Part shown: in pieces, positions 42,896 to 54,343 of the stretch
How the letters are laid out: each line of letters starts with the position of its first letter
Position numbering within the stretch: position 1 is the stretch's first letter
Position numbers and translations under genes: made by a program
Assembly: GCA_028698305.1 (NCBI GenBank)
Contig: JAQVDN010000008.1
Coordinates: forward strand, 1-55,485
Length of the DNA: 55,485 bases
DNA from: Candidatus Altimarinota bacterium
GTDB lineage: Bacteria > Patescibacteriota > Gracilibacteria > BD1-5 > UBA6164
Direction: 5' to 3'
Notes under the pieces: generated by a model
Database searches by the model: none
What the model was told of the DNA's origin: nothing
The model's input: the letters and a program-made list of their open reading frames with translations, nothing else

Positions 42896-45800
42896 CAACT
42901 TTAGTTGCTTGTATATATTCATTTCTAAAAGTTGATGTAAGTGGAGCTGGATCTCTAAAAACTGAAGAACCAAAACTTACAATTGTTCATACATCAAGTA
43001 ATCAAGAAGAATTTTGTTTTACATATTCTCTTTTATTTACCAGATTTTGTATATTACCATAAAGTGCTCAATTTTTTATAAATAAAACATTATTAGTTTT
43101 TCCATTTGTTCAAACTATATCTCATCATAAACTTCAAACAGGAATAGAAATAAAAGTTCAAGTAATTGTAGTAACACTTTTATCAATTTTAATATTTCAT
43201 CATTTTACAACAAAAGCAATATTATTAGGATAATTTATATTATTGTTAATAATCAAATCTCCATTTTCAATAATATATGTTCTTGCTCAAGTAAGTCATA
43301 TAAATGTATTTACTCATACTTCAAAACTAGTATTTTTTAAGACAAAAGCATTATTTATTCAATTATAATTTCTAAAATCTCATAAATTAGTAGTTGCACC
43401 TAAAGTAGGTCAATCTATATCAACACTTTCATTTACTTGATTATTATAATTTGTTCAAACATTTGAAATATTATTTACTGAAGAATTATCAGTTACAGTC
43501 GAACTATAACTAGAAATATCTCATTTTGAAACTCAAGCTCAAACAAAATTTTTATTTATATCTTGTTTTCATGTTGCCTCTGCAACTTCAGATACGTTTG
43601 AAATATTATTAGTATTATTAATAAAACTTGTTCATCATCATGTAGTTACTATACTTGGTTTAGAAACTCTAACCTTTAATTCAGATGCAAAATATGCATT
43701 TGTGTATAAAGTTCATTCATGCTCTATTGTAGTAACTAGAGTATTATCTCAATAGGTACCAGCTGTTAAACTTGATGTATTTCAAACAAAATTTGGATAA
43801 GATGAAAAAGTAAACTTTTCTCATGAAAATAAAGGTCTATTTTCTCATGGTAATATATCTTGACAAACTGTTGAACCATTAATAGATATTCAAGATTTTT
43901 TTGTTACACAAAGTGAATCAAAATATAAATCATAAGGTGAATCATTTAATATACTTGGTCTATCTAACGAATATGTAGTATAAGGATTCATATTATTTCA
44001 AACAATTACAAAATCAGTTGGTCAAAAAACTATATTTCCATCATTTGGAATAGTATTTATTCACTCAATTTCACATGTTGTTCTATTACACCATGTTGGC
44101 CAAGTTCAATTTCAAAAATCACATTCTTCTAATTGTAAATTATCATTTGGTCTTTGAACTATTCAATCTCAACAATAATCTCTAGAAGAACCTCATGAGC
44201 TTGAACCTCATCAAGAACTCGAAGAACCTCAACTAGATGAACTTGAAGATGAACTCGAAGAACCTCAACTAGACGAACTTGAAGTCGGTGTTAAATTACA
44301 AGCTGGATTTGTATTCCATGTATAATATGAAGTTTCTGTTACAACTTGATTATATACACTACAACTAGCTCTATTATCATTACATGTAAATGTTGCATTA
44401 GTTGTATTTGATGATCATAGAACTGCAGGAGCAAATAAATAAGTTCAATTACAATTTAATCTAAAAGTTTTTACTAGATGATTTCATGTACATGTAATTT
44501 GATTTCATGACATTGATATATTTCTACATTGATATGTAGATCATCCTGAACTAGAAGAAGAGCTAGGAGATGTAACACTAACACTTTTACTACAAGCAGT
44601 ACTTGTAATTGTTCAATCTACATAACAAGTTGGTGTATATGTTCATACTGCATTATAATTACAAGTTCAAGTACTTGCGTTTATTGTTTGTCCATTTCAA
44701 CAATTAATTGTATATGTACTTGCATTTGATCATGTACATGTCAATGTACTTGTTAAATTACTAACTCATGTTGTTGGACTTGCTGTTAAGTTTGTACAAC
44801 TTACTGTTGGTGGTATATTTGTTACAGAAACTGTTTGTTGACAAGTAGGACTTGTAATTGTTCAGTTTACATAACATGTTGGTGTATATGTTCATACTGC
44901 ACTATAAGTACAAGTTCATGTACTTGCATTAATTGTTTGTCCATTTCAACAATTAATTATATATGTACTTGCATTTGCTCATGTACATGTCAATGTACTT
45001 GTTAAATTACTAACTCATGTTGTTGGACTTGCTGTTAAGTTTGTACAACTTGGAGTAGTAGTAGATATTATAACAATTGTAGTATCTGTAGAATTTACAT
45101 TAGTTCCACTTGTAACTCATACTCAATTTACTGTAGCACTATTTGTATATCAAGCTGTAGTATTAGCTTTACTACAAGTATATTCAAAATATTCACCAGG
45201 TTCAAGAGTAGAGTTTGTAAAGTTTCATGATCATGCAATAGAAAAACTAGACCAAGTTGATGGAAAAGTAGAAGGTAATGTTACATTTCAAGCACAATTT
45301 GGAGCAATAGCATCAGTTAAAACTATATTTCTTAAACTTTCTGTTCAATTATTAGTAACTCTTATTCTAAATATTGCTCAACTTCATACATCTACTGTTT
45401 GAGTATCATTTCAAATAATTCAATCTATATCATTAGGATTTATATCAGTTTTAACTATTTGAATAGAAGGGTATATTACTTTAACTTCTGTATCATCAGT
45501 ATCAGAAACTGGTATTTTACTATTTATTCAAATAGAATTAACATTAATTCTATTTGAATAATCAGATTTAGTATCTAATTTTTCACAAGTATATTTAAAT
45601 GTTTCTCAAATATTAAAAATTTCATCAAAGTTTCAAATAGTTTTTAATATTGACTTAGTTTCTATTTCACTTTTATTACAACTAGGAGATATTGGATCAG
45701 TTAAATAAACATCTATTAAATCTTCATTTCATACATTATTTACTTCAATAGTAAATACAGCTTTATCAGAAATATTTACTGTTTGTGAATCATCTGCTTG

Positions 45801-46727
45801 ATTGTGATTTTTATTTCAATCTAAATCATTTGGATTTCCTGAATATTTTTCTACTTGTATAGCTGGAGTTGGAGCTTTAACAATTACTTTAGATTTACAA
45901 GAATCCGAAGTTATATTATTGTTAACGGTACAAGATGGATGGTAATCTCAAACTGTAGCATATGTACATTTTCAAGTTTGTCAGTTTATTACAGATCAAT
46001 TTCAACATTGAATAGTATAACTTTGTGCATTTGTTCAAGAACAAGATATATCTACTCACAAAGATGCTGTTCATGTATTTGGAGTAACAGATATAGAGTT
46101 ACAAGTTGATGGAGGATTAACATTTATAGGTTCACAAGTATTAACATTACATCCTCAATTTCACCAACCAGATTTATTTGGATCCTTAGGATCACAAACT
46201 TCATATCAACTATCTTTAATTCAATCTCAACACCAAGAAACACTATAATATTCACATTCTACATGAGAAATATCATCATTTGCATCAGGATAATTATTTG
46301 ATTGATCATATGCTACTTTATAATAAATCATAAAATCATGACTATTTTTAGTTGCATTAGTTCTGATATTTGGAGTCTTTGATATTCTCCAATTAGTTGG
46401 TCAAGTTTCTATTATTTCCATAGAAGTACCTGAACTTACCTTAAAATTATTATTTTTAAGGTCTTGAGTCCAATCAAAAGCAGAACCTGGATCTAAATAA
46501 GAACTAGTCATCAATTCATCTGAATTTCAAGAATCTATAAATCTTATAGATCTACTATTTATAAATGTATCTTTATTTGTACTATTATGCCAAGTATCAT
46601 AAAATTTATATCATTTATCATACCTAAGAATAGTTCATTCAAAAGTTTGATCACAAACTATAGCTGAAACACTTTGTGAATAAGAAAGTATTAAAAAGAA
46701 AGCTATAATGTAGAATATTTTTTTCAT
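42888..46727 (-). CDS. Large secreted surface protein with DUF11-like and tandem Ig-like repeats
   Basis: A 1279-residue exported protein. A signal peptide MKKIFYIIAFFLILSYSQSV opens it. Residues 280-560 contain three DUF11-like beta domains, with AVFTIEVNNVGNEDLIDVYL and AIFRIRVTNNGTESLRNIVL as conserved strands. Residues 565-720 hold two near-identical 76-residue Ig/PKD-like repeats (SCTNLTASPTTGVSNLTSTL, NCGNGQTINASTGTCTY). A Ser-Gly linker rich in UGA follows near 825-860, then a beta-helix-like C-terminal part rich in Asn (ENGDLIINNNINYPNNIAFV). No cell-wall anchor is seen. It is likely an adhesin. Cysteines are frequent and paired within repeats, suggesting disulfides. Confidence 0.85.
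44590..45065 (-). repeat. Two tandem 230-base coding repeats
   Basis: Two units in the large surface gene are almost identical at DNA level over about 230 bases, for example ctaactcatgttgttggact occurs in both at 44761 and 45007. They encode the two 76-residue Ig-like modules. Near-identity implies recent duplication or ongoing conversion. Confidence 0.85.
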
Positions 46728-46749
46728 ATTTTTAAATGTTTAATTTAAA

Positions 46750-46914
46750 TTATCTAGAAGAAGTATTTCATCATCAAATACCACCTCATCAGCTCGGAGA
46801 AGACAGCATTTCATTTTGAATAACAGCATCACTATTTTCTAGTTCTACTTTATCTCCATTATTACTACAAGAGTAAATAAAGATAAATACAATTATTGTA
46901 AGTATTTTTTTCAT
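46750..46914 (-). CDS. 54-residue Gly-rich lipoprotein
   Basis: MKKILTIIVFIFIYSCSNNG is a signal peptide with lipobox Cys16. A short acidic stretch follows, then SSPSGGGGIGGGNTSSR at the end. The glycines are mostly UGA, with runs of two and three. The tail resembles the Gly-rich ends of the two larger surface genes on either side, and all three are transcribed in one direction. It may be a small surface anchor; no family recognised. Confidence 0.7.
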
Positions 46915-46940
46915 ATTGTCAATATTATATTTTTATAATT

Positions 46941-49739
46941 TTATCATCTTACTGCATCTAGTCATCATCAAGAACCAGCTCATCAATTATCTCCTCATCA
47001 TTTTACACCTGGAGTTGAAGTATTTTTACCTCCACTTCAATTTGTTTTTCCTCATCAATTTCTAAATCTTAAAACGGCTGCAGCTGGATTAATTCAGATT
47101 CATGATTCACTTCATTTTGAAAGTTCTATATTGGTAGTTGCTGATGCATCTGAAGTAACCACAGTGTCTATATTTTGTTTATTTCATCATTCAAATTCAA
47201 AAGCAGGATATGCTATAGCATAAGTTGCATTTAAACAAACATTTCAAGCAACCATAGCACGAGCTTCTAAAAATCTTGTTTCTTTACCTTTTTGAAGTTT
47301 TAATCAAGAAACCTTTAAATCATCAATATTTCATGAAACTAAATAAGATTTATATTGTTCTAAACTTACATTTCATTTTTTACCTAAGAATTTATTTAAT
47401 TTGTCTAATTGATTTTGTATAGCTCTAGACTCATGAGAAGATTTTAATAATCAATCAACTATAGATTTTTTTCTTGCTGGATCACTAACTTCTTGAGATT
47501 TTTCAGAAATAGCAAATGATCAATCAACTACTGAAACTCTATGTAATGCAGATCTACTTTTTAATTGATCTTCCCTACTTGTATTATCTACCGGAGTCAT
47601 AAATTGAACAGATGTAATTTCTTGTCCAGATAATACTTCTGAAATTTGTTTAGATTTATATTGTCAAGAAACCTTAAAATTACTTTCTGAACTTGGGTTT
47701 GGAAATCATAAAGCTTTTGCTAATGCAATTTCTGCACCAATAATTTTTTCAGTTCTTACTGTATCAAATTTTGGAGATCTTAGTTTTCTTGTATAACTAT
47801 TTCAAGACATATAAGAATCCCATTCAGCAAAATTATCTATATTAGATAATAGAGATTTAGCTAATTTATTGGTATTTACTTGCCCTTTTATTTCTGATAA
47901 TCTAGTTAATTCACTTCTAACTCATTCTTTATCTCAACTAGAAATTAATTTCACAAGTTTTCAAAAATTTACATCATGACCTATAGAATAAAGTGCTTCT
48001 CAAAAATTAATACTTTCTCTTTGTTTTTCGTTAAGTTTCATAGTATTTAAATCTTTTCAAGTACGAAGATTTCTAACATCATAAATTTCTTGTTTTCAAA
48101 CATCTCAAGATGCTCAAGATTCATTTGATGGACTAGGAGTTAAAGTCAATGTATAATAATCTTTTCCTCTTCAACCAACAAAAGAAAAATGAAAATCATA
48201 TTTAATATCTGAATTTGTTAATTTATCTCTAATTCATTCTGGTTTTATCTCTTTAATAGGAAATTTTCTATCATCTCATGGTAATGAGATCATACTACCT
48301 TCTTCTGGTAAAGTATGTTCAAATTTTTCACCATCTTTAGTAACAGAAATTCCAATTGATTCTAATACTTTTGAATCTAAAGTTTTTTTAGTTAATCCTC
48401 TTTCAACTTGTTCTTGTTCTTTATCTGATTCCAATGGAGCAGTTTCTACTCAGATCTTATCCCTATGAAATCAAATAAATAGCCAACTTAATGTAAATTT
48501 CCAATCAGTTCATTGTCTTCTATTAGCTTCAGATAATATAAAATCTTGAATCAATATTCATTGAATTAATTTTATATCTTCTGGTTTATCTATATCTAAT
48601 CAATATTTTTTAGATAATCTTATTGTTTCATCATATTTTTCTTTAGTCAATCATTCTGGAAAGTTTGTATCATTTCAATTTAATTTTAAATCTAAAACTC
48701 AAATCGCAAATTTAGTAATTGCTTCTTCAAATTTTCTAACATTTATAGTAGCATCTTCACCAATACTAAATAATGATCATTCTCTACCAGTAAATAAATC
48801 TTTACTAACATTAAGTGCACTTTTAATAAAGGTAAGAACTTGTTTTAATTTAGATAATGGTTCACCATCTTTTGATTTTTCAACTTCTTCAACTAATTTA
48901 TTTCAATCATATTGTTTTTCTTCATTAGATACAGTAACAATTCATTGACTAAAAATTAAAACTCAAGTAGAAACTAAAGCTCAAACTGCATTTTGAACTC
49001 ATGGACTCAATTTATCTATATTTGAATTTTCTAATTTTGATCATTTTGGAACTTGGCTTACAAAATCATCCATTTTTCAGTCAAGAAGTGCATAAGCTCA
49101 ATTAGCATAACCTAATCATTGCATAAATCTAATATTGAAAACAAATTTTTCATGAAAATCTCCTACATTTTCTTTAGTAATTGCATCTACATTATTTCCA
49201 GTAACATTTTCATAAATTTGTAATAATTTAGCTTTATTTCAACCATTTGATAATTGTGACAATGTTGTTTTTAAATTTGCTTCATCTAACACATTTTGAT
49301 CATCTAAATCACTATCAGAATTTAGGTCTGATAATAAATCTAAAGCTTCTAAATCATTCATTTCAGCGGCAACATCAGCAACTTGAGATTTAGTATCTGC
49401 AGCAACATCAGCAACTTGAGATTTAGTATCTGCAGCAACATCAGCAACTTGACTTAATTGTTTAGATTTTAAATTATTAAATCTCGCAGTATATGATTTT
49501 TCAAAATCTCAAATATGTTGAAAGTTTTTTATTTTACTTTCAATACTAGAAATAATATTTTTTACTTCTTCACTTAATTGAGGATCATTTAAAGCATCTT
49601 TCATTTCTTTTTTTGAAATTCTTTTATCACTATTTGAATCAAGCTTAGAAGATACTTCTGATGCAGTAGATTCTCAATTTAAATTATTTTCCAAAAATGA
49701 AAAAATCATTTTTCTATATTGTTTTACAATGTGTAACAT
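46941..49739 (-). CDS. Large unknown protein with Gly-rich tail
   Basis: A 932-residue protein of unknown function. It lacks an obvious signal peptide. Residues 85-115 carry nearly three copies of an 11-residue repeat, QVADVAADTKS. A hydrophobic segment lies near 205-225 and another near 240-265. The remainder is mixed alpha/beta with charged helices, ending in a glycine-rich region (GGGKTNGSGGKNTSTPGVKG, then DNGGAGSGGGLDAVRG). The M1 start is followed by an in-frame Met at residue 11 that could be used instead. The position between two surface-protein genes suggests an envelope role. Confidence 0.7.
49365..49452 (-). repeat. 33-base tandem repeat
   Basis: The unit gcagcaacatcagcaactt plus gagatttagtatct occurs 2.7 times in a row within the large unknown gene and encodes QVADVAADTKS. 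Copies are identical apart from the ends, pointing to slippage-prone length variation. Confidence 0.9.
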
Positions 49740-49845
49740 AATAGGTTTTTTTAATTAATAAATTTATACCTTTATATAATAACACAATTACAAAACAATT
49801 TTCAAAATAATTAACTTGACTATATAAATAATTATTGAAAAATAA

Positions 49846-49876
49846 AAAAGATAGAGATTTCTCTCTATCTAATATT
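49846..49876 (-). terminator. Terminator of the LPXTG-like gene
   Basis: AGATAGAGAG and CTCTATCT pair over a short AAAT loop; the minus strand continues TTTTTTA. Confidence 0.8.
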
Positions 49877-49880
49877 TATA

Positions 49881-50564
49881 TTAATTATTTCTAAATCTAA
49901 CTATTCCAAAACCTAAGATCATTGCTAAAATCATAAGTAAGAAAAATTCAGCAGGACCTGTTTGAGGAAGAGTTTTTGGTGGAGTAACTTTTGGAGCTTC
50001 TCAAGCAGCTGATTTAAATAAAACACATTCATTATGAGGTGTATTATTCATACCTAATTCACCATTATCTAAAATAGTATGACTTAAAACTGGATATATA
50101 AGTAAACCTATATTTTCTCATTTTACTGCATCATTTTTATCCAATTTAAATGCATAACTCAATTTTGATTTAAGCCAAGTAACACTTTGACCAGCTTTTA
50201 AAACATATCAATCTTGTTCAGTTGAAAATAAAGCTTCAAATTCAGGAGTATATTCCCAAAAATCTTTTGAATCTGGAGTTTGAGACCATTCTACTTTAGA
50301 AGTATTAAGATTTATCATTTCTGGCATTTCTTGTTGTTCTTTATACATTACCTTATCATTTGCAGAATCATTTGACCAAATATCAGTTAATAGTCATAAA
50401 AAAGATCATGTTTCTTTCTCTCAACCATCAAAACATTGATTACAAGAATATTCTGCAAAAACACTATCAGTAGAACATTCTATTTCTGTAGTAGCAGCAG
50501 AAACAGTTGATACAGAACTAACTAAAGCTATTACAATAGAACTAGCTAATAATTTTTTAATCAT
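49881..50564 (-). CDS. Exported protein with LPXTG-like C-terminal anchor
   Basis: A 227-residue protein. The signal peptide MIKKLLASSIVIALVSSVST ends at an A-A site near residue 23 (SAA). At the C-terminus LPQTGPAEFFLLMILAMILG is followed by FGIVRFRNN: the L-P-x-T-G motif, hydrophobic helix and basic tail of a sortase substrate. The middle has two cysteine pairs (ECSTDSVFAEYSCNQCFDG) and FKSAAGEAPKVTPP before the anchor. No sortase is in the window. Gram-negative-like relatives use similar tails as mere membrane anchors, so covalent attachment is uncertain. Confidence 0.8.
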
Positions 50565-50611
50565 ATGTTAGAATTAATATATAAAATTATGACTATATAT
50601 TAATAAAAAAA

Positions 50612-50646
50612 GGCATAAGTGTCAAAGTCATTGACACTTATCACCT
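50612..50646 (-). terminator. Terminator of the yidC operon
   Basis: GATAAGTGTCA pairs with TGACACTTATG (G-C/T tolerated) over ATGACTT, followed by a T-run on the minus strand. Confidence 0.8.
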
Positions 50647-51813
50647 TTACTTTTTTAAAATTTTATTTACAAATAATTGTTGAAATAACATAAACAATGT
50701 AGAAATACCCCAATAAATACCAACTCAAGCAAATAATGTATATGTAAACATAGCTACCATAACTGGCATACCATAAAGCATAAATTTATTAATCATTTCT
50801 GGATCTGGCATCATTTGACTATATTTATCATCTCACGATTTTTTCTCTAAAACAACTCATGATGATTTTATATCTTTATCTTTTTGATTTAAAGATAATT
50901 TAATTTGAATAAATTGTATTATTCAGACAATAAGTCACAAAATAACTCATTGAACTCAACCTACTTGAAGCAAATTTAAAGAATAAAATGAAAAAGATAT
51001 ATCAGAAATCAAAAAAGATTTTGAAAAAGAATATAAATAATAAATATTAGATGGATCTTGTATACCTAAGATTATACGATAAATAACTAATAAGATTGGC
51101 ATTTGTATAAGCAAAAAACCACAAGATCAAACAGGATTAACATTTTCTGTTTTATAAAGTTCCATCATTTTCATACCAATCATTTGTTGATTTCATTTAT
51201 GATCTTCTTGTATTTTTTTAATCTTTGGTTGCAATTGTTGTAATTTTTTTTGAGAAATCATCATCCTATGTTGTGGCCAAAGAAGTAACAATCTAAGTAT
51301 TATAGTTACACATATTATTGCCCATCAAAATGATCCATCAAATATTTCTATCAATCATATAACCAAGTTATAAATTGGTGCATATATGATTCAAACAAAA
51401 AGTTTCTTAATAGTTCATTTATTTTCTATTTCTAATTGATCAATATATTCCTTTTCTCAAATTTTTGCATTTAAACTATATTTTCAAACATTTTTAAATT
51501 TAGAATATTCTTCAGCATAAGAAATCTTATAATTTTCTCCAGATTTAATTTCTACATCTTTACAAAAATCATCATTAAAAACCAATTTTTCTCAAGAATT
51601 TAATATACTTATATCATTACAAGTATTTATAGTTATTCAACTTGCAGTATAATTATCAACTAAAACTCAAACTGAAGCTGGTATAGTATAAGAATTTTTT
51701 TCAAAGGAAATATTTAAAACATTATTACTTATATTTTGTTTATCATTTGAAAATAAATTTATAAGCAATATAGTTATCAAGAAAATTAAAACCAAATCTA
51801 AAAACTTTTTCAT
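50647..51813 (-). CDS. yidC: Membrane protein insertase YidC/OxaA
   Basis: A 388-residue insertase. An N-terminal membrane helix and a small beta domain precede the core. The core has IEIFDGSFGWAIICVTIILR (TM2), the cytoplasmic hairpin MMISQKKLQQLQPKIKKIQE, KMMELYKTENVNPVGSCGFL and LIQMPILLVIYRII. It ends with YGMPVMVAMFTYTLFAGVGI and YWGISTLFMLFQQLFVNKIL. The conserved Arg of TM2 (ILRLLLLWPQ) is present. The order rpmH-rnpA-yidC is conserved widely. It starts one base beyond the rnpA stop, so translation is likely coupled. Confidence 0.95.
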
Positions 51814-51814
51814 A

Positions 51815-52165
51815 TTATTTTTTATATTTATCTAATAAAAATTTTATATCATTATCAAATGAGATTATACTCAAATTGTTTTTTTTATCTAATTTTGTTT
51901 GCTTTTTCACCAAAAATACTAAATCATATCAAAAATCTCCTATATCATATATCTTAGAAAAACAAATACTAAAAAATCTTCTTCTAAAAAAATTCCTAGT
52001 AACATTATTATTTACAGATTTTCATCAAATAACTATTGAAAATCTATTGTAAGATAACTTATTTTTTAAGATATTTAACACAATTCAATAAGAAAAAAAA
52101 GGTTTTCACTTATGTAAAACCTTTTTAGTATCTTTTTCAGTTAATCTATATTTTTTAGCAATCAC
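51815..52165 (-). CDS. rnpA: Ribonuclease P protein component
   Basis: A 116-residue basic protein. KKYRLTEKDTKKVL matches the family's start, and VNNNVTRNFFRRRFFSICFS holds the R-N-x-x-(R/K)-R RNA-binding signature near residue 65. It binds RNase P RNA in tRNA 5' maturation. The start must be GTG at 52165: upstream the frame closes at a TAG without any ATG. Position between rpmH and yidC confirms identity. A terminator-type hairpin lies inside its first 25 codons. Confidence 0.88.
52092..52127 (-). terminator. Terminator-like hairpin inside the rnpA coding sequence
   Basis: AAAAAGGTTTTAC and its partner GTGAAAACCTTTTT pair, with eight T's following on the transcript strand. It falls at rnpA codons 14-24. 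Translation by ribosomes would normally cover it, so it could lower rnpA-yidC transcription when translation is weak. Confidence 0.55.
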
Positions 52166-52192
52166 TATAAAATATCATTTAAAAAACTAAAA

Positions 52193-52435
52193 TTATTTTG
52201 TTTTAACGAAATTTCCTTTACCATCAAAAGGTGATTTTCTTGCAGTACCTCCTGCAATTATATGCATTTTAGCTTTACCATCAACAAGTTGAAATCTTTT
52301 TGGGTAAGAAACTGTAAGAACATGTCTTCCTTTTCTTCTTCTAGCTTTTAATACATTTTTACCTGTATCAGTAGAACTTCTTTTTAAAAATCAGTGAGTT
52401 CTAAGTCTTTTTCTTTTTCTTAATTTTGCTAACAT
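52193..52435 (-). CDS. rpmH: Ribosomal protein L34 with long C-terminal extension
   Basis: An 80-residue protein; L34 is usually 44-46. Residues 1-45 carry the L34 core: KRKRLRTHGFLKRSSTDTGK and VLKARRRKGRHVLTVS. The extension of about 35 residues, YPKRFQLVDGKAKMHIIAGG then TARKSPFDGKGNFVKTK, is basic and conserved-looking and would add to the ribosome surface or exit tunnel. First gene of the rpmH-rnpA-yidC group; no dnaA follows upstream. Confidence 0.9.
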
Positions 52436-52556
52436 CTTGATTTTAATTTATATAATAATCTATATTTAAAATTTTTTAAAATTTCTAAAAGGTGTATATA
52501 ACTTTCAAAAATTACCGGCATATCATATTAAAAAATAAGCTTTTGTCAAAAGTTTT

Positions 52557-53252
52557 TTACTCTCTTATTTCACTTCACTCTTTTTCTCATAATATAGCTC
52601 TTAAAACTGCTCCTCTTTTATCAAGTTTCACAACTTTGATAATTTTTTTATTGTCTTTTGCTAAAGCAACAGCTGTCAAATCAAGTATTTTTAAGTTTCT
52701 AGAAATAAAGTCATCATAACTTATATTTTCAAAAAATACTGCATCATCAAATCTTACTGGATCTTTATCATAAATTCAATCTACTTTTGTTGCCTTTATC
52801 ATAAAATCACAATCAAGTTCTAGACTTCTCAAGACTCAACCAGTATCAGTAGTAAAATATGGATTTCATATTCAACCTACCAATATAACAACTTTATTAT
52901 TTTTTAGATAATTTAAAGCAGTATTTTTATTATAATTTTCTACAAATTTTATCCCATTTGAATCCATAACAATACTATCAACTCATGCTTGTTCTAAAAA
53001 ATTTTTTAAAACAACTCAATTAAAAACAGTTGAAAGCATACTTAGATTGTGAGAGTCAGTAGGATTAACTCAAGAAGATATAAGATTTGATCATCTATAT
53101 ATATTTCATCATCACACAACAATTGCAAGTTCTATTCACTTATCATATATTTCTTTTATGATATCTACAACATTTTTAGAAAAAATTGGATCAATTCAAA
53201 ACTCTTTTTCTCATTTTAAAGCTTCTCATGATATTTTCAAAAGTACTCTCAT
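52557..53252 (-). CDS. pyrH: Uridylate kinase
   Basis: A 231-residue UMP kinase of the amino-acid-kinase fold. MRVLLKISGEALKGEKEFGI opens with K-x-S-G-E. IELAIVVGGGNIYRG (about 40) is the G-G-G-N-I-x-R-G loop, SHNLSMLSTVFNGVVLK (about 70) and VILVGGIGNPYFTTDTGGVL (about 130) follow, and KATKVDGIYDKDP near 165 closes the site. It phosphorylates UMP to UDP. It stands apart from tsf and frr, its usual neighbours. Confidence 0.95.
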
Positions 53253-53262
53253 TTTTTTAAAA

Positions 53263-54267
53263 TTAATCTAATATTTTTTTAAATAACATATCTGCTATAG
53301 TAATTATAACAAATGTTTCATTTTTATCTTTTAGTTCAGTATTTTTATCACTAATAGTTGATACATCTACTCAAGTTCAAGATTCAAGTTCAAGTACTCA
53401 ATAAAATCAAGAAGGAGTATAATAATGTTTTTCGTAATAATATTTTTCACCATCTAATCTAACAACATAAAAACTAACTCAGTCTTGTCAAGAAATAGGT
53501 CTTAAAGTATTCCAAAAAAACCAAGATTTATATTTACTAGCAAGAAATGAATTTATAGAATCACTATCCAAAGTAATACCAGTTCAAGATATTTGTTCTA
53601 TTGATAATCATTTTATATCACTATAGGTTACTTTTCAATTTCAAAGTGAAACTGGATTTCAATAATAATCTCCTGTAGGTAGCAAAGAGATATCTAATAT
53701 TTTATCTTCTTTATCATTAGAAATATCTGTAGTTTTTTTAGTTTCATCAATTATATTTACAATTATTTCAATTTTTGAAACTTCGTTTCAAGAATAAGCT
53801 TCTATCATATAAGTATTTTTTCAATAATCTAGAGTTTCATATTTTTTGAATGCTCTATATAAAAAAGTCTTATCTCAAGCTTTAAAAGTTTTTAAAGTAT
53901 ATTCATCAACTGGAAAAGTTGATCAACTATTTGAAAAATTAACAACTATTTTATCAACATTTACAAGAGTTTTTCAAGTTATTTCTAATTCCAATTTAGA
54001 GAGATCTTTATTAGTTAGATCATCTATTTCTATAAATTTATTTTCTCAAAGATAATTTATTATAAATTTTTCTTCTTTTTGTTCTTCCAATTCTTGTTCT
54101 ATTTCTTCATATTTTGCTATATTTTCTTCAAATTGTTCTTCTAAAGATTTTTCATTATTCAAAAGTTCTTGTTTAACCTTAGAAATATCTTCTTCATTTG
54201 ATTTGAAACAAGAAGATAATGAAAAAATTAATAATAACAAAATAAGTATACTAAATTTATTTTTCAT
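53263..54267 (-). CDS. Lipoprotein with coiled coil and Ig-like domain
   Basis: A 334-residue lipoprotein. MKNKFSILILLLLIFSLSSC ends in a lipobox at Cys20. A Glu-rich coiled coil runs from about 25 to 72. Residues 85-165 look like an Ig-type beta sandwich ending SGNEVSKIEIIVNI. The C-terminal part (LDISLLPTGDYYGNPVSLGI and SGQDGVSFYVVRLDGEKYYY) is beta-rich and not recognised. It is the first gene after the terminator of the FISUMP-type gene. Probably a surface or periplasmic binding protein; specific role unknown. Confidence 0.75.
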
Positions 54268-54284
54268 AATTTTATTTTTATAAA

Positions 54285-54326
54285 AATAAAAGACAAAACT
54301 ATTTTATGTAGTTTTTGTCTTTTGTA
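54285..54326. terminator. Terminator between the FISUMP-type gene and the lipoprotein gene
   Basis: AAAAGACAAAAACTA pairs with TAGTTTTGTCTTTT across a CATAAAA loop; the minus strand continues ATTTTT. Confidence 0.8.
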
Positions 54327-54343
54327 AAATAGATTTATAAGTT

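Noticed and set aside
44200-44285. CRISPR-like or tandem repeat in the surface gene
   Set aside because: It is the Ser/Gly-rich linker coded by tca/tct/tga codons, without regular spacers.
52193-52560. Replication origin next to rpmH-rnpA
   Set aside because: dnaA is missing and no cluster of DnaA-box-like 9-mers was noticed; pyrH follows instead.
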